Under the pieces are notes generated by a model, which saw nothing but the letters and a program-made list of their open reading frames with translations, was not told the origin of the DNA and ran no database searches. A DNA stretch of 64,000 nt, taken from positions 248,001 to 312,000 of the forward strand of contig NZ_LMEW01000023.1 of the NCBI RefSeq assembly GCF_001426525.1, read 5' to 3'. This document shows, piece by piece, positions 43,159 to 51,414 of the stretch. Source of the DNA: Massilia sp. Root133. Its GTDB lineage: Bacteria > Pseudomonadota > Gammaproteobacteria > Burkholderiales > Burkholderiaceae_D. How positions within the stretch are numbered: position 1 is the stretch's first letter; every line of letters begins with the position of its first letter. Position numbers and translations under genes: made by a program.

Positions 43159-44961
43159 TCAAACGCTCAGTTGTTGCAGCAAATACAGCCGCTGGTACAG
43201 GCCGCCTTCAATGCGCATCAGGTCGTCGTGGCTGCCCGATTCGCTGATACGGCCGTGGTTCAGCACGACGATGCGGTCGGCGTCGCGGATCGTCGACAGC
43301 CGGTGCGCGATGGCGATGATCGTGACCTGGCCGCGCAACTCGTCCAGCGCCTGCTGCACGATCTGCTCCGTCTGGCTGTCGATGCGCGACGTGGCCTCGT
43401 CCAACAGCAGGATGCGCGGCCGGCCGGCGAGGGCGCGCGCGATCGCGATCAGCTGCTTCTGGCCGGACGACAGGCGCGAGCCGCCTTCGCCCAGCGGCGT
43501 GTCGTAGCCCTGCTCCAGCCGCGCGATGAACTCGTGCGCATGCGCGGCGCGCGCGGCCGCCTCGATGGCTGCCTGAGAAAGGCCGCGGCCCATGTCGATG
43601 TTCTCGCGTGCCGACGCCGCCAGCAGGAACGGATCCTGCGGCACGAGGCCGACCTCCGCGCGGAAGCGCTCGTTGCCGATCGTCGCCAGCGGTTCGCCGA
43701 ACAGGGTGATGGTGCCTTGCTCGACATTGTAGTAGCGCAGCAGCAGCGACAGCAGCGTCGACTTGCCGCTGCCCGTGTGGCCGACGATGCCGAAGAACGC
43801 GCCCTGCGGGATGTCCAGCGACAGGTCGTGCAGCACGGTCTGGCCTGCCGCGTAGCCGAAGGAGAGGTCGCGCACGCGCACGGCGGGGACGTCGGCCGCC
43901 ACGGGCTTGCGTGCGGAGGTGACGCGGCCGGCCTGGTGCTCCGCGGCGCCCGCTTCGTCGAGCAGCGCGGCCACGCGCGCCGTGGCGACGACGGCCTGCT
44001 GCAGGCCCGAGAACTGCATCGTGATCTGGATGAGCGGTTCCACGACGCGCGCGATGTAGCTGATGAACGCGTACAGCACGCCCACTTCGACGGCATTCAT
44101 GCTGCGCTGGCCGAAGCTGTAGATGACGACGGCCAGCAGGACCACGTTGAGGAAATCGAGCGCGGGCCGCAGCAGGAAGGCGTTGGCGCGCAGCTCGGCC
44201 ACGCGGGCCGTGTAGTGCTGGTCGTTGGTGTGGGCGAAGCGCTGGCCGAAGCGGTGCTGCGCATTGTTCGCCTGCAGCACGCTCATGCCGCCGATGGATT
44301 CCGCCATCTGGCCGTTGATGTCGCTGCGCAGCGCCCGCGCGCGCGTGACCGCCGGCGCGGACAGCCGCTGGTACAGCCACACGATGCCCAGGACGGCCGG
44401 CACGAGCGCCAGCACGATCACCATCAGGCGCCAGTCCAGCCACGCCATCGCGATGGACGTGCCGACGAGGACGATGCTGGAATCGAGGATCACGAACAGC
44501 ACCTGGATGTACAGGGTTTTCACCGCCTCGGTGTCGTTGGTGACGCGGCTCACGAGCTGGCCCGTGATGGCGCGGTCGAAGAACGCCATCGGCAGGCGCA
44601 GCACGTGGCCGTACACCCATTCGCGCAGGCGCTGCACGGCGCGCATCGCCATGCCGGACAGGCGCACGAGCTGCAGGAAGCGTAGCCACGACGCGGCCAT
44701 GCCCGTGACGACGACGCCGGCCAGCAGCCACCCCATGCGCGTCCAGTCGAGGTGGTGCGGCAGCAGGTGGTCGTCGATCAGCTTCTTGCCCAGCAGGGGA
44801 CCGACCACTTCCAGGCCGGCCGCGAGGATCAGCCACAGCGTGGCCCAGCCGAGGTGGGCGCGGTCCGGATGGGCGGCGCGGCGCAGCAGGCTCGCCGCCT
44901 GGCGCGCCTGCGCCGCAGTCACACTCTTGATCGCGCTCTTTTTGACGTCTTCAGATGGCAT
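43159..44961 (-). CDS. ABC exporter half-transporter, MdlB-like
   Basis: A 600-residue fusion of a six-helix type I exporter domain (about 40-330) and an ATPase domain. The ATPase has Walker A GHTGSGKSTLL, signature LSSGQKQ (changed from LSGGQ) and Walker B LLLDEATSRID with the catalytic Glu intact. The start MPSEDVKKSA at 44961 overlaps the stop of the partner gene by 11 bases, indicating translational coupling. With the next gene it forms a heterodimeric multidrug exporter of the MdlAB/SmdAB type. This subunit carries the good Walker B glutamate. The substrate is unknown. Confidence 0.92.
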   Translation of the reverse strand: MPSEDVKKSAIKSVTAAQARQAASLLRRAAHPDRAHLGWATLWLILAAGLEVVGPLLGKKLIDDHLLPHHLDWTRMGWLLAGVVVTGMAASWLRFLQLVRLSGMAMRAVQRLREWVYGHVLRLPMAFFDRAITGQLVSRVTNDTEAVKTLYIQVLFVILDSSIVLVGTSIAMAWLDWRLMVIVLALVPAVLGIVWLYQRLSAPAVTRARALRSDINGQMAESIGGMSVLQANNAQHRFGQRFAHTNDQHYTARVAELRANAFLLRPALDFLNVVLLAVVIYSFGQRSMNAVEVGVLYAFISYIARVVEPLIQITMQFSGLQQAVVATARVAALLDEAGAAEHQAGRVTSARKPVAADVPAVRVRDLSFGYAAGQTVLHDLSLDIPQGAFFGIVGHTGSGKSTLLSLLLRYYNVEQGTITLFGEPLATIGNERFRAEVGLVPQDPFLLAASARENIDMGRGLSQAAIEAAARAAHAHEFIARLEQGYDTPLGEGGSRLSSGQKQLIAIARALAGRPRILLLDEATSRIDSQTEQIVQQALDELRGQVTIIAIAHRLSTIRDADRIVVLNHGRISESGSHDDLMRIEGGLYQRLYLLQQLSV

Positions 44962-46702
44962 CGAGGCTGGCCTCCAGTTGCTGGTAGCGCCACTGGCTGG
45001 CATACCAGCCGTCCAGGGCGAGCAGTTCGTCGTGCGTGCCGCGCTCCACGATACGGCCTTCGCGCAGCACGACGATCAGGTCCGCGTTCACGACGGCCGA
45101 CAGGCGGTGGCTCGCGATGATGGCCGACAGTTCCGGGCGTTCGCGGCGCACGTCGTTCAAATGGTCGAGGATGTTCGTTTCCGTGCCCGTGTCGACGGCG
45201 GACAGCGCGTCGTCGAGCAGCAGCAGGGCGCTGTCGGCCAGCAGCGCGCGCGCGATCGCCACGCGCTGGCGCTGCCCGCCCGACAGCGTGATGCCCTTTT
45301 CGCCGACGGGCGTGTCGTAGCCGTCCGGGAAGCGGAGGATGTCGTCGTGGATCGCGGCCATCTTCGCCGCCTGCTCGATCTCCGCGCGCGCTGCGCCCGG
45401 GCGGCCGAGGGCGATGTTTTCCGCGATCGACGCGGAGAACAGGAACGATTCCTGCGGCACCCAGCTGATGTGCGCGCGGAGGGTCTGGAGCTTGTAGTCT
45501 TCCAGCGCATGACCGCCCCACGTGACCAGGCCGTGCTGCGGCGTGGCCTGGCGCAGCAGCACGCGCAGCAAGGTGGATTTGCCCGCGCCCGTGGCGCCCA
45601 CGAGGCCCAGCGTCTTGCCCGGTTCCAGGCGCAGCGAGACGTCGTCCAGCGCGGGGCGCGCGTCGTCGCTGTAATGGAAGCGGACGTGGTCCAGCACGAG
45701 CGGCCCGCGCGCGAGCGTCTCCAGCGTCCCGCGGTCGTCGACGGTCAGCGGCGCATCGAGCAGCGGCTGCAGGCGCGCGAGGGCGGCGCGTCCGCGTTCG
45801 ATCAGCGACAGCACCCAGCCCGCGGCGAACATCGGCCAGATCAGCTGGCCGAGGTACATGGTAAAACTGGTGAGACTGCCGATCGTGATCTGGCCCTGCC
45901 ACACGAGATAGCCGCCGAGGCCCAGCGTGAGGCCGGTGGCGGCGGTGAGCGTGAGGCCGACGGCCGGTTCGTACGCCGCTTCCCATTTTTGCGCCGCGAG
46001 GCTCGCGTCGGCGGCGCGCGCGGCCAGTTGCGCGAACTGGTCGGCGCTGCGCTGTTCCAGGCCGAGGGCGCGCAGGGTGCGCACGCCGGACAGCGTCTCC
46101 TGCACGTGGTCGTTCAGCGCGGAGAAGCGCTTCAGCGAATCCGTGGACGCCGTGTGGATGTGGCTCGAGATGCGCCAGAACGCCAGCGCCATCAACGGGA
46201 ACGGCAGCAGGGCGATCGTCGTCAGGCGCCAGTCCACGCCGAGGAACATGATGCCCAGCACCATGACGAGCGTGAGCGTGCCGTCGAAGCCGGCCAGCAT
46301 CGCTTCGCCGGCCGCCTGCTCGATGGCGTCGATGTCGTTGGTGCCGAGCGCCATCAGGTCGCCCGTGCGCTGGCGCTGGAAGAAGGCGGGGCCTTGCGCG
46401 GACAGGCGGTCGTACAACTTCGTGCGCAGTTCCACGCCGAGCCGGTACGACGCGGAATACAGGCGCAGGCGCCATGCCACGCGCAGGCCGTAGATCGCGA
46501 GGCCGAGGCCGAGCAGTTGCGCGATCTGGATGAGCAGGTCATGGCCGCCGAGGCGGTGCGCGGCGAGGCCGTCGATCATCGCGCCGACCTTGCGCGGCAC
46601 GAGCACGGTGCACAGCGCCACGCCGAACAGCATCACCGCCGACGATGCGTACGAACGCCAGTGCCGGCGCACGAAGCCGCCGATCAGCTTTGCCAAACCC
46701 AT
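44951..46702 (-). CDS. ABC exporter half-transporter, MdlA-like, with degenerate catalytic site
   Basis: A 583-residue type I exporter half: six helices (about 15-310), then an ATPase with Walker A GATGAGKSTLL, signature LSGGQRQRVAIARAL and Walker B LLLLDDALSAVD. The residue after the Walker B Asp is Asp rather than the catalytic Glu, as in the degenerate site of heterodimeric exporters such as TM287/288. It is the first gene of the pair, overlapping the MdlB-like gene by 11 bases. A terminator at 46743-46760 isolates it from the upstream phasin gene, so its promoter is in the short gap 46703-46742. Confidence 0.92.
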   Translation of the reverse strand: MGLAKLIGGFVRRHWRSYASSAVMLFGVALCTVLVPRKVGAMIDGLAAHRLGGHDLLIQIAQLLGLGLAIYGLRVAWRLRLYSASYRLGVELRTKLYDRLSAQGPAFFQRQRTGDLMALGTNDIDAIEQAAGEAMLAGFDGTLTLVMVLGIMFLGVDWRLTTIALLPFPLMALAFWRISSHIHTASTDSLKRFSALNDHVQETLSGVRTLRALGLEQRSADQFAQLAARAADASLAAQKWEAAYEPAVGLTLTAATGLTLGLGGYLVWQGQITIGSLTSFTMYLGQLIWPMFAAGWVLSLIERGRAALARLQPLLDAPLTVDDRGTLETLARGPLVLDHVRFHYSDDARPALDDVSLRLEPGKTLGLVGATGAGKSTLLRVLLRQATPQHGLVTWGGHALEDYKLQTLRAHISWVPQESFLFSASIAENIALGRPGAARAEIEQAAKMAAIHDDILRFPDGYDTPVGEKGITLSGGQRQRVAIARALLADSALLLLDDALSAVDTGTETNILDHLNDVRRERPELSAIIASHRLSAVVNADLIVVLREGRIVERGTHDELLALDGWYASQWRYQQLEASLDAI

Positions 46703-46728
46703 TGAAGATCCTGTTCTTGTTGTTGGTG

Positions 46729-46760
46729 AGTGAAAAAGAAAAAGCGGGCCAAGGCCCGCT
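46729..46760 (-). terminator. Rho-independent terminator of the phasin gene
   Basis: AGCGGGCC (46743-46750) and GGCCCGCT (46753-46760) form a perfect stem with a two-base centre. On the minus strand the hairpin is followed by TTTTTCTTTTTC. It stands 43 bases after the phasin stop and ahead of the ABC exporter operon. Confidence 0.85.
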
Positions 46761-46803
46761 AATTTACTAGTTTTACAGCACCTTTGCAGATGCCGTGCCG
46801 CCG

Positions 46804-47658
46804 TTACTTCTTGCGCTGCGAGCGCGAGGTCTTGCCGCCGTGGGTCACGACGCGCAGCGGCGGCGTGCTCTCGGTCGGCGTGACGATCGGCAGTTCCACG
46901 TGCGGACCGGCTTCCAGCGGCACGGTCGATGCGACCGGATGCTCGGCGGCGGCCGGTTTCGGTGCGACCTTGTTCAGCGCTTTCGCGAGCGGCTTGGCCC
47001 TGGCGGGCGGCACCTCGTCGGCGATGGCCGTTTCGACCGGATCGGCGGCCGGCGCTTCCGGTTGCGCGGACACCGCCTCGGTCACGGTGGTCGTGAGCGG
47101 TTCGGCTGCCTGCGGCTCGGTCTGCGGCTCGGCCTGCGGCGGCGCCGCTTCTTCGGCGCGGCTGATGGCTTGGGCGCCCGCGTCCAGCGCCGCTTCGGCC
47201 ATGGCGCAGCCGGTATCGACGGCGGCGCTAACGATCTCGCTGTTCACTGTGGCCGCGTCGGCCGTCGCGATGGCTGCCTGCTCCATGAACTGGGGCACGG
47301 ACGTCGGGATGTTCGCGGTCGCGGCGGGTACCAACTGAAGCGGCTGCTGCGTGCTCCAGCCGCGCTCGTGCGTGCCGGCGGCAATGCCCAGCAGCTCGCG
47401 GCCGTAGGAAAAGAATTGCTGCCACTGGCCCTGGGCCGTGGTGCCGATGGCCAGGAAATCGCGCGGGTTGGTAATTTCGAGCAATTGCTTGAAGGTTCCC
47501 GTAGCTTGTTCGACCGACGCGCGGGAGGTCTTCATGTTGAGCGCAATCAGCTGTTCGGCGCTGTCGAGTGCGCGCTGGCTCAATGCCCGGAACACGTCGA
47601 GCTGTGCTTCCCATTGGGACTTGCGGACGGCGGACAACTGTTCGGAGAATGAAGTCAT
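46804..47658 (-). CDS. Phasin family protein
   Basis: A 284-residue protein with an N-terminal phasin domain (about 1-105: FSEQLSAVRKSQWEAQLDVF, then ALDSAEQLIALNMKTSRASV and LEITNPRDFLAIGTTAQGQW), typical of proteins coating polyhydroxyalkanoate granules. The C-terminal half is Ala/Pro/Glu-rich, probably disordered, and ends in a basic tail (TSRSQRKK); it is about 100 residues longer than standard PhaP. It is a single gene with its own terminator. Its presence suggests that the organism stores PHA, although no phaC is in view. Confidence 0.9.
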   Translation of the reverse strand: MTSFSEQLSAVRKSQWEAQLDVFRALSQRALDSAEQLIALNMKTSRASVEQATGTFKQLLEITNPRDFLAIGTTAQGQWQQFFSYGRELLGIAAGTHERGWSTQQPLQLVPAATANIPTSVPQFMEQAAIATADAATVNSEIVSAAVDTGCAMAEAALDAGAQAISRAEEAAPPQAEPQTEPQAAEPLTTTVTEAVSAQPEAPAADPVETAIADEVPPARAKPLAKALNKVAPKPAAAEHPVASTVPLEAGPHVELPIVTPTESTPPLRVVTHGGKTSRSQRKK

Positions 47659-47868
47659 CTGGGTTCCTTGTCTTTCAGGTTGTAACCATTCGGTTTATGA
47701 CGCACTGCAATAAGTCTAGTGTAAAGGGGTTCATGCGGGATGAAAAGGGAATTCTATGTTGTTTTTACAAGGAAATCTTGCGGTGCAGCATTGAGGTTTG
47801 ATATATATCATTGACAAGATGACCAGCATGGTAATCTGATGAGGTCCCAACCATCAGGAGCCCCGCGC

Positions 47869-49158
47869 ATGGATCTCGTTCTCCGCAACGCCACCCTGGC
47901 CGATGGCCGCACGGTCGACATCGCCATCGCGGGCGGCACCATCTCTGCCGTCGAGCCCGCCTTGCCGCAACGTGGCGCGCGCGAGATCGACGTCGGCGGC
48001 GACCTCGTGACGCCGCCGTTTGTCGACGCCCATTTCCACATGGACGCGACGCTCAGCTATGGCCTGCCGCGCGTGAACGAATCGGGCACTTTGCTTGAAG
48101 GCATTGCGCTGTGGGGCGAACTGAAGCCGCAACTGGCGCAGGAGGCGCTCGTCGAACGGGCATTGCAGTATTGCGACTGGGCCGTGGCGCGCGGCCTGCT
48201 GGCGATCCGCAGCCACGTCGACGTGTGCGACGACCGCCTGCTGGCCGTGGAAGCGCTGCTCGACGTCAAACGCCGCGTGGCACCTTACATCGATTTGCAA
48301 CTCGTCGCGTTCCCGCAGGACGGCCTGCTGCGCAGCAAGACCGCATTCGACAATCTCAAGCGCGCCATCCGGATGGGCGTGGACGTCGTCGGCGGCATCC
48401 CGCATTTCGAACGGACAATGGCCGACGGCGCCGAGTCCGTGCGCATGCTGTGCGAATTCGCCGCGGAGCAGGGGCTGATGGTCGACATGCATTGTGACGA
48501 AAGCGATGATCCCCTGTCGCGCCATATCGAGACCCTTGCCGCAGAGACGCTGCGCCTGGGCTTGCAGGGCAGGGTCGCCGGTTCGCACCTCACGTCGATG
48601 CATTCGATGGACAACTATTATGTGAGCAAGCTGCTGCCGCTGATGGCGGAATCCGGCGTCGCCGCCATCGCGAATCCCCTCATCAACATCACCCTGCAGG
48701 GCCGCCACGACACGTACCCGAAGCGCCGGGGCATGACGCGGGTGCCGGAATTGCTGGCGGCCGGCGTGCCGGTGGCGTTCGGCCACGATTGCGTGATGGA
48801 CCCATGGTACGGCCTCGGGTCCGGCGACATGCTGGAAGTCGCGCACATGGGGCTGCACGTCGCGCAGATGACGGGCCAGGCCGCGATGCGACTGTGCTTC
48901 CGGGCCGTCACGGAGACCCCCGCGCGCATCCTCGGCCTGCAGGGCTATGGCATCGCGCCGGGCTGCCGCGCGGACCTCGTCTGGCTCGATGCGGGCGACC
49001 CCGTCGAGGCCATCCGCCTGCGCGCCGCGCGCCGGCTCGTGCTGCGTGCCGGCGAGGTGATCAGCGAGGCGCCGGCGGCGCGCGCGAGCCTGCGCCTGCC
49101 GGGTCGTCCCGCGTCGATTGATTTCCGATTGGAACGATTAAAGCGGGCGGGGCAGTAA
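47869..49158 (+). CDS. Amidohydrolase, cytosine deaminase-like
   Basis: A 429-residue metal-dependent hydrolase of the CodA group. Metal and active-site residues are visible: DAHFHMDATLS (HxH), VDMHCDESDDPLSRHIE (His and the Cys-Asp-Glu set of CodA), GSHLTSMHSMD and FGHDCVMDPWYGLGSGDM, which carries the late Asp. These match E. coli cytosine deaminase closely. AGGAG precedes the ATG at 47869. It is divergent from the phasin gene across 210 bp. The substrate may be cytosine, isoguanine or a related cyclic amide; no permease gene accompanies it. Confidence 0.88.
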   Translation: MDLVLRNATLADGRTVDIAIAGGTISAVEPALPQRGAREIDVGGDLVTPPFVDAHFHMDATLSYGLPRVNESGTLLEGIALWGELKPQLAQEALVERALQYCDWAVARGLLAIRSHVDVCDDRLLAVEALLDVKRRVAPYIDLQLVAFPQDGLLRSKTAFDNLKRAIRMGVDVVGGIPHFERTMADGAESVRMLCEFAAEQGLMVDMHCDESDDPLSRHIETLAAETLRLGLQGRVAGSHLTSMHSMDNYYVSKLLPLMAESGVAAIANPLINITLQGRHDTYPKRRGMTRVPELLAAGVPVAFGHDCVMDPWYGLGSGDMLEVAHMGLHVAQMTGQAAMRLCFRAVTETPARILGLQGYGIAPGCRADLVWLDAGDPVEAIRLRAARRLVLRAGEVISEAPAARASLRLPGRPASIDFRLERLKRAGQ

Positions 49159-49288
49159 CGGGCGGCACCAATTCTTTCCTACCTTTATTTAGCGGAAATT
49201 TTCTACGTCCCCTTACCGGATCGGCATCCGTGCAGCCGAATCCCAAGGTAGAATCTTGCGCTTTCGATACGTCCCAGCAGGTCACGCA

Positions 49289-49819
49289 GTGAAAGATATC
49301 CAGATTCGTCCAGCTACTGAAACTGATTTCAATGCTATGTGGACCATTTTCCAGGCGCACGCGGCCGAGGGCGAAACCTATGCCCAGGACGCGGGCACGA
49401 GTCGCGAAGACACCTACGATTACTGGTTCGCACCCGAGGCGTCGACCTATGTCGCGGTGCGCGGCGAGGAGCGGATCCTCGGGATGTACAAGCTGCAGCC
49501 GAACCACGTGGGACGCGGGGCGCACGTCGCCAATGCGTCGTACATGGTCAGTCCGAACGCGCAGGGCGTCGGCGTGGGTCATTTGCTCGGCGAGCACAGC
49601 ATCGGCGAGGCGCGGCGCAAGGGCTACCTGGCGATGCAGTTCAACTTCGTCGTCAGCACGAACAATCCCGCGATCCACTTGTGGAAGCGGCTCGGCTTTT
49701 CCATCGTCGGCACCTTGCCGAAAGCGTACCGCCATCGCCGGCTCGGCTATGTCGATGCGTACGTGATGTACAAGCTGCTCGAAGACCCCGCGCGCTGGCC
49801 GCTGCCGGAAGAAGACTGA
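49289..49819 (+). CDS. GNAT family N-acetyltransferase
   Basis: A 176-residue GNAT-fold enzyme. The acetyl-CoA loop is seen in SPNAQGVGVGHLLGEHSI, and the strand after it (KGYLAMQFNFVVSTNNPAIHLWKRLGF) carries the NNPAIHLWKRLGF pattern of family members acting on small amines or amino acids. The start is taken as GTG 49289 (KDIQIRPATE); a TTG at 49256 would add a dubious 11-residue leader. Its stop overlaps the ATG of the next GNAT gene (TGATG). The substrate is unknown. Confidence 0.87.
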   Translation: MKDIQIRPATETDFNAMWTIFQAHAAEGETYAQDAGTSREDTYDYWFAPEASTYVAVRGEERILGMYKLQPNHVGRGAHVANASYMVSPNAQGVGVGHLLGEHSIGEARRKGYLAMQFNFVVSTNNPAIHLWKRLGFSIVGTLPKAYRHRRLGYVDAYVMYKLLEDPARWPLPEED

Positions 49820-50331
49820 TGCCGCTGGATATCCTCGCGACCCCGCGCCTGCGCCTGCGCACCGCCGACCGCGACGACGCCGACTTCTATCTCGCGCTCG
49901 TCAACGATCGCGGCTTCCTGGAGCATATCGGCGACCGCGGCATCCGCACGCGCGAGGACGCGGTCCAGGCCCTGCTCGACGGCCCGATCGCGATGCAGGA
50001 CGTGCGCGGCCATTCGCTGTACGTCGTCGAACTGAAGGACAGCGGCACGCCCATCGGCATGTGCGGCCTGATCAAGCGCGAGACGCTGGACGGCGTCGAC
50101 ATCGGCTATGCCTACCTGGCGCGTTACTGCGGCCGCGGCTATGCGTACGAGGCCGGCATGGCCGTGCTGGCGCTCGCGCCCGCGCTGGGCCTCAAGCGCG
50201 TGCTGGCCATCACGTCGCCCAACAACCTCGCGTCCAACGGCCTGCTGCGCAAGATGGGCATGCGGTACGAACGGTTCGTCCACCTCGTGCCGGGCGACGC
50301 CGGCAGCAATTTATACAGCATGGAATTCTGA
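49819..50331 (+). CDS. GNAT family N-acetyltransferase (RimJ-like)
   Basis: A 170-residue acetyltransferase of the Acetyltransf_3/RimJ type: LATPRLRLRTADRDDADFY opens the fold, GTPIGMCGLIKRETLDGVD is the central sheet, and YCGRGYAYEAGMAVL is the acetyl-CoA loop, followed by ITSPNNLASNGLLRKMGM. The ATG at 49819 overlaps the previous stop, so two GNAT enzymes of different subtypes are translated together. It ends six bases from the convergent esterase gene. Substrate unknown; protein N-termini or a small metabolite are both possible. Confidence 0.88.
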   Translation: MPLDILATPRLRLRTADRDDADFYLALVNDRGFLEHIGDRGIRTREDAVQALLDGPIAMQDVRGHSLYVVELKDSGTPIGMCGLIKRETLDGVDIGYAYLARYCGRGYAYEAGMAVLALAPALGLKRVLAITSPNNLASNGLLRKMGMRYERFVHLVPGDAGSNLYSMEF

Positions 50332-50337
50332 CGCCGG

Positions 50338-51414
50338 TCACTGCCGGGTCGAACCCCACGGGAAGAACCAGGTCAGCGGCTTGTCCACGCGCGCGGCCCA
50401 CGACGCCTCGTTGTGGCGCCCGCCCTCGGCCTTGTAGAACATCAGGTCGTCCGTTTCGCGATAGCCCTTGGCCAGCATGGCGTCGCGCATCTTCGTCGTG
50501 TCGTCCAGGCCGTCGTCGCGCGTGCCGGCGTCGAGGTAGAACTTCACGGGCACGCGGTCCGGCACCTTCGCCAGCAGCGCCCCGTTGTTCCACCAGAACG
50601 AGCTGGAGACGCCGCCCGCCTTCGAGAAGATGCCCGGATGGCGCTGCGCGATCAGCACCGAGGCGATGCCGCCCAGCGACGAGCCCATGATCGCCGTCGT
50701 GTCCTTGCCGGGCAAGGTGCGGTACGTGCGGTCGACGTACGGCTTCACCGTCTCGACGATGAACGCGTCGTAGGCATTCAGCTTGCCCCCGCCGTATTTC
50801 GGATCGCAGCAGGGCGTGTATTCGGGGATGCGTTCTGGCGTGTTGTCGATGCCGACGACGATCACCTCGTCCATCACGCCCGTCGCCACGAGACGGTTGA
50901 CCGTCTCGTCGATGCCCCATTCGACGCCGTACGATGCCGTCTTCGCATCGAACAGGTTCTGGCCGTCGTGCATGTACAGCACGGGGTAGCGCTTCGCCGC
51001 GTTCTCGCCGTAGCTGGGCGGGAGATAGATGCGCAGCGCGCGCTTGTTGTCCAGTTGCGGCGACGCGAAATCCTTCACGATCGTCACCTTGCCGAACGGC
51101 GGACCGAAGAACGGGTAGATGTCGACCGTGCTGCCCGCCGCCAGCTTGTACACGCCGCCGATCGACACCTTGTCCGCGCCCAGCGTGGGTTTCATCTGGA
51201 TGTCGCCCAGCGTGTCCGGCCACGTGAACGTCCATACGTTCAGCGGGCCGCCTTCCGGCTTCGCGGGCACGCCCTGCGACCAGCCGGCGGCGCCCTTGTC
51301 GGCGCGGACCTGGATGGTGTCCTGGCCGGCCGCGTAGTGGATGCGCACGGTGGTGGCGTGGGCCTGCGCCAGCAGCATGGTCGCGGCGGCCGCGATTGCG
51401 ATTCGTTTCATCAT
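50338..51414 (-). CDS. Secreted esterase of the starch locus
   Basis: A 358-residue exported alpha/beta hydrolase of the putative esterase (EstD/Fes-like) family. A signal peptide (RIAIAAAATMLLAQAHA) is followed by a domain of about 85 residues resembling carbohydrate-binding folds (VRIHYAAGQDTIQVRADKG, then WTFTWPDTLGDIQMKPTLG), and a catalytic domain with YPVLYMHDGQNLF, the nucleophile Ser in MGSSLGGIASVL, and a late His in EGGRHNEASW. The ATG overlaps the stop of the glycosidase gene by four bases. As third gene of the operon it probably acts on substituted glucans or on maltodextrin esters; the substrate is not shown. Confidence 0.85.
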   Translation of the reverse strand: MMKRIAIAAAATMLLAQAHATTVRIHYAAGQDTIQVRADKGAAGWSQGVPAKPEGGPLNVWTFTWPDTLGDIQMKPTLGADKVSIGGVYKLAAGSTVDIYPFFGPPFGKVTIVKDFASPQLDNKRALRIYLPPSYGENAAKRYPVLYMHDGQNLFDAKTASYGVEWGIDETVNRLVATGVMDEVIVVGIDNTPERIPEYTPCCDPKYGGGKLNAYDAFIVETVKPYVDRTYRTLPGKDTTAIMGSSLGGIASVLIAQRHPGIFSKAGGVSSSFWWNNGALLAKVPDRVPVKFYLDAGTRDDGLDDTTKMRDAMLAKGYRETDDLMFYKAEGGRHNEASWAARVDKPLTWFFPWGSTRQ

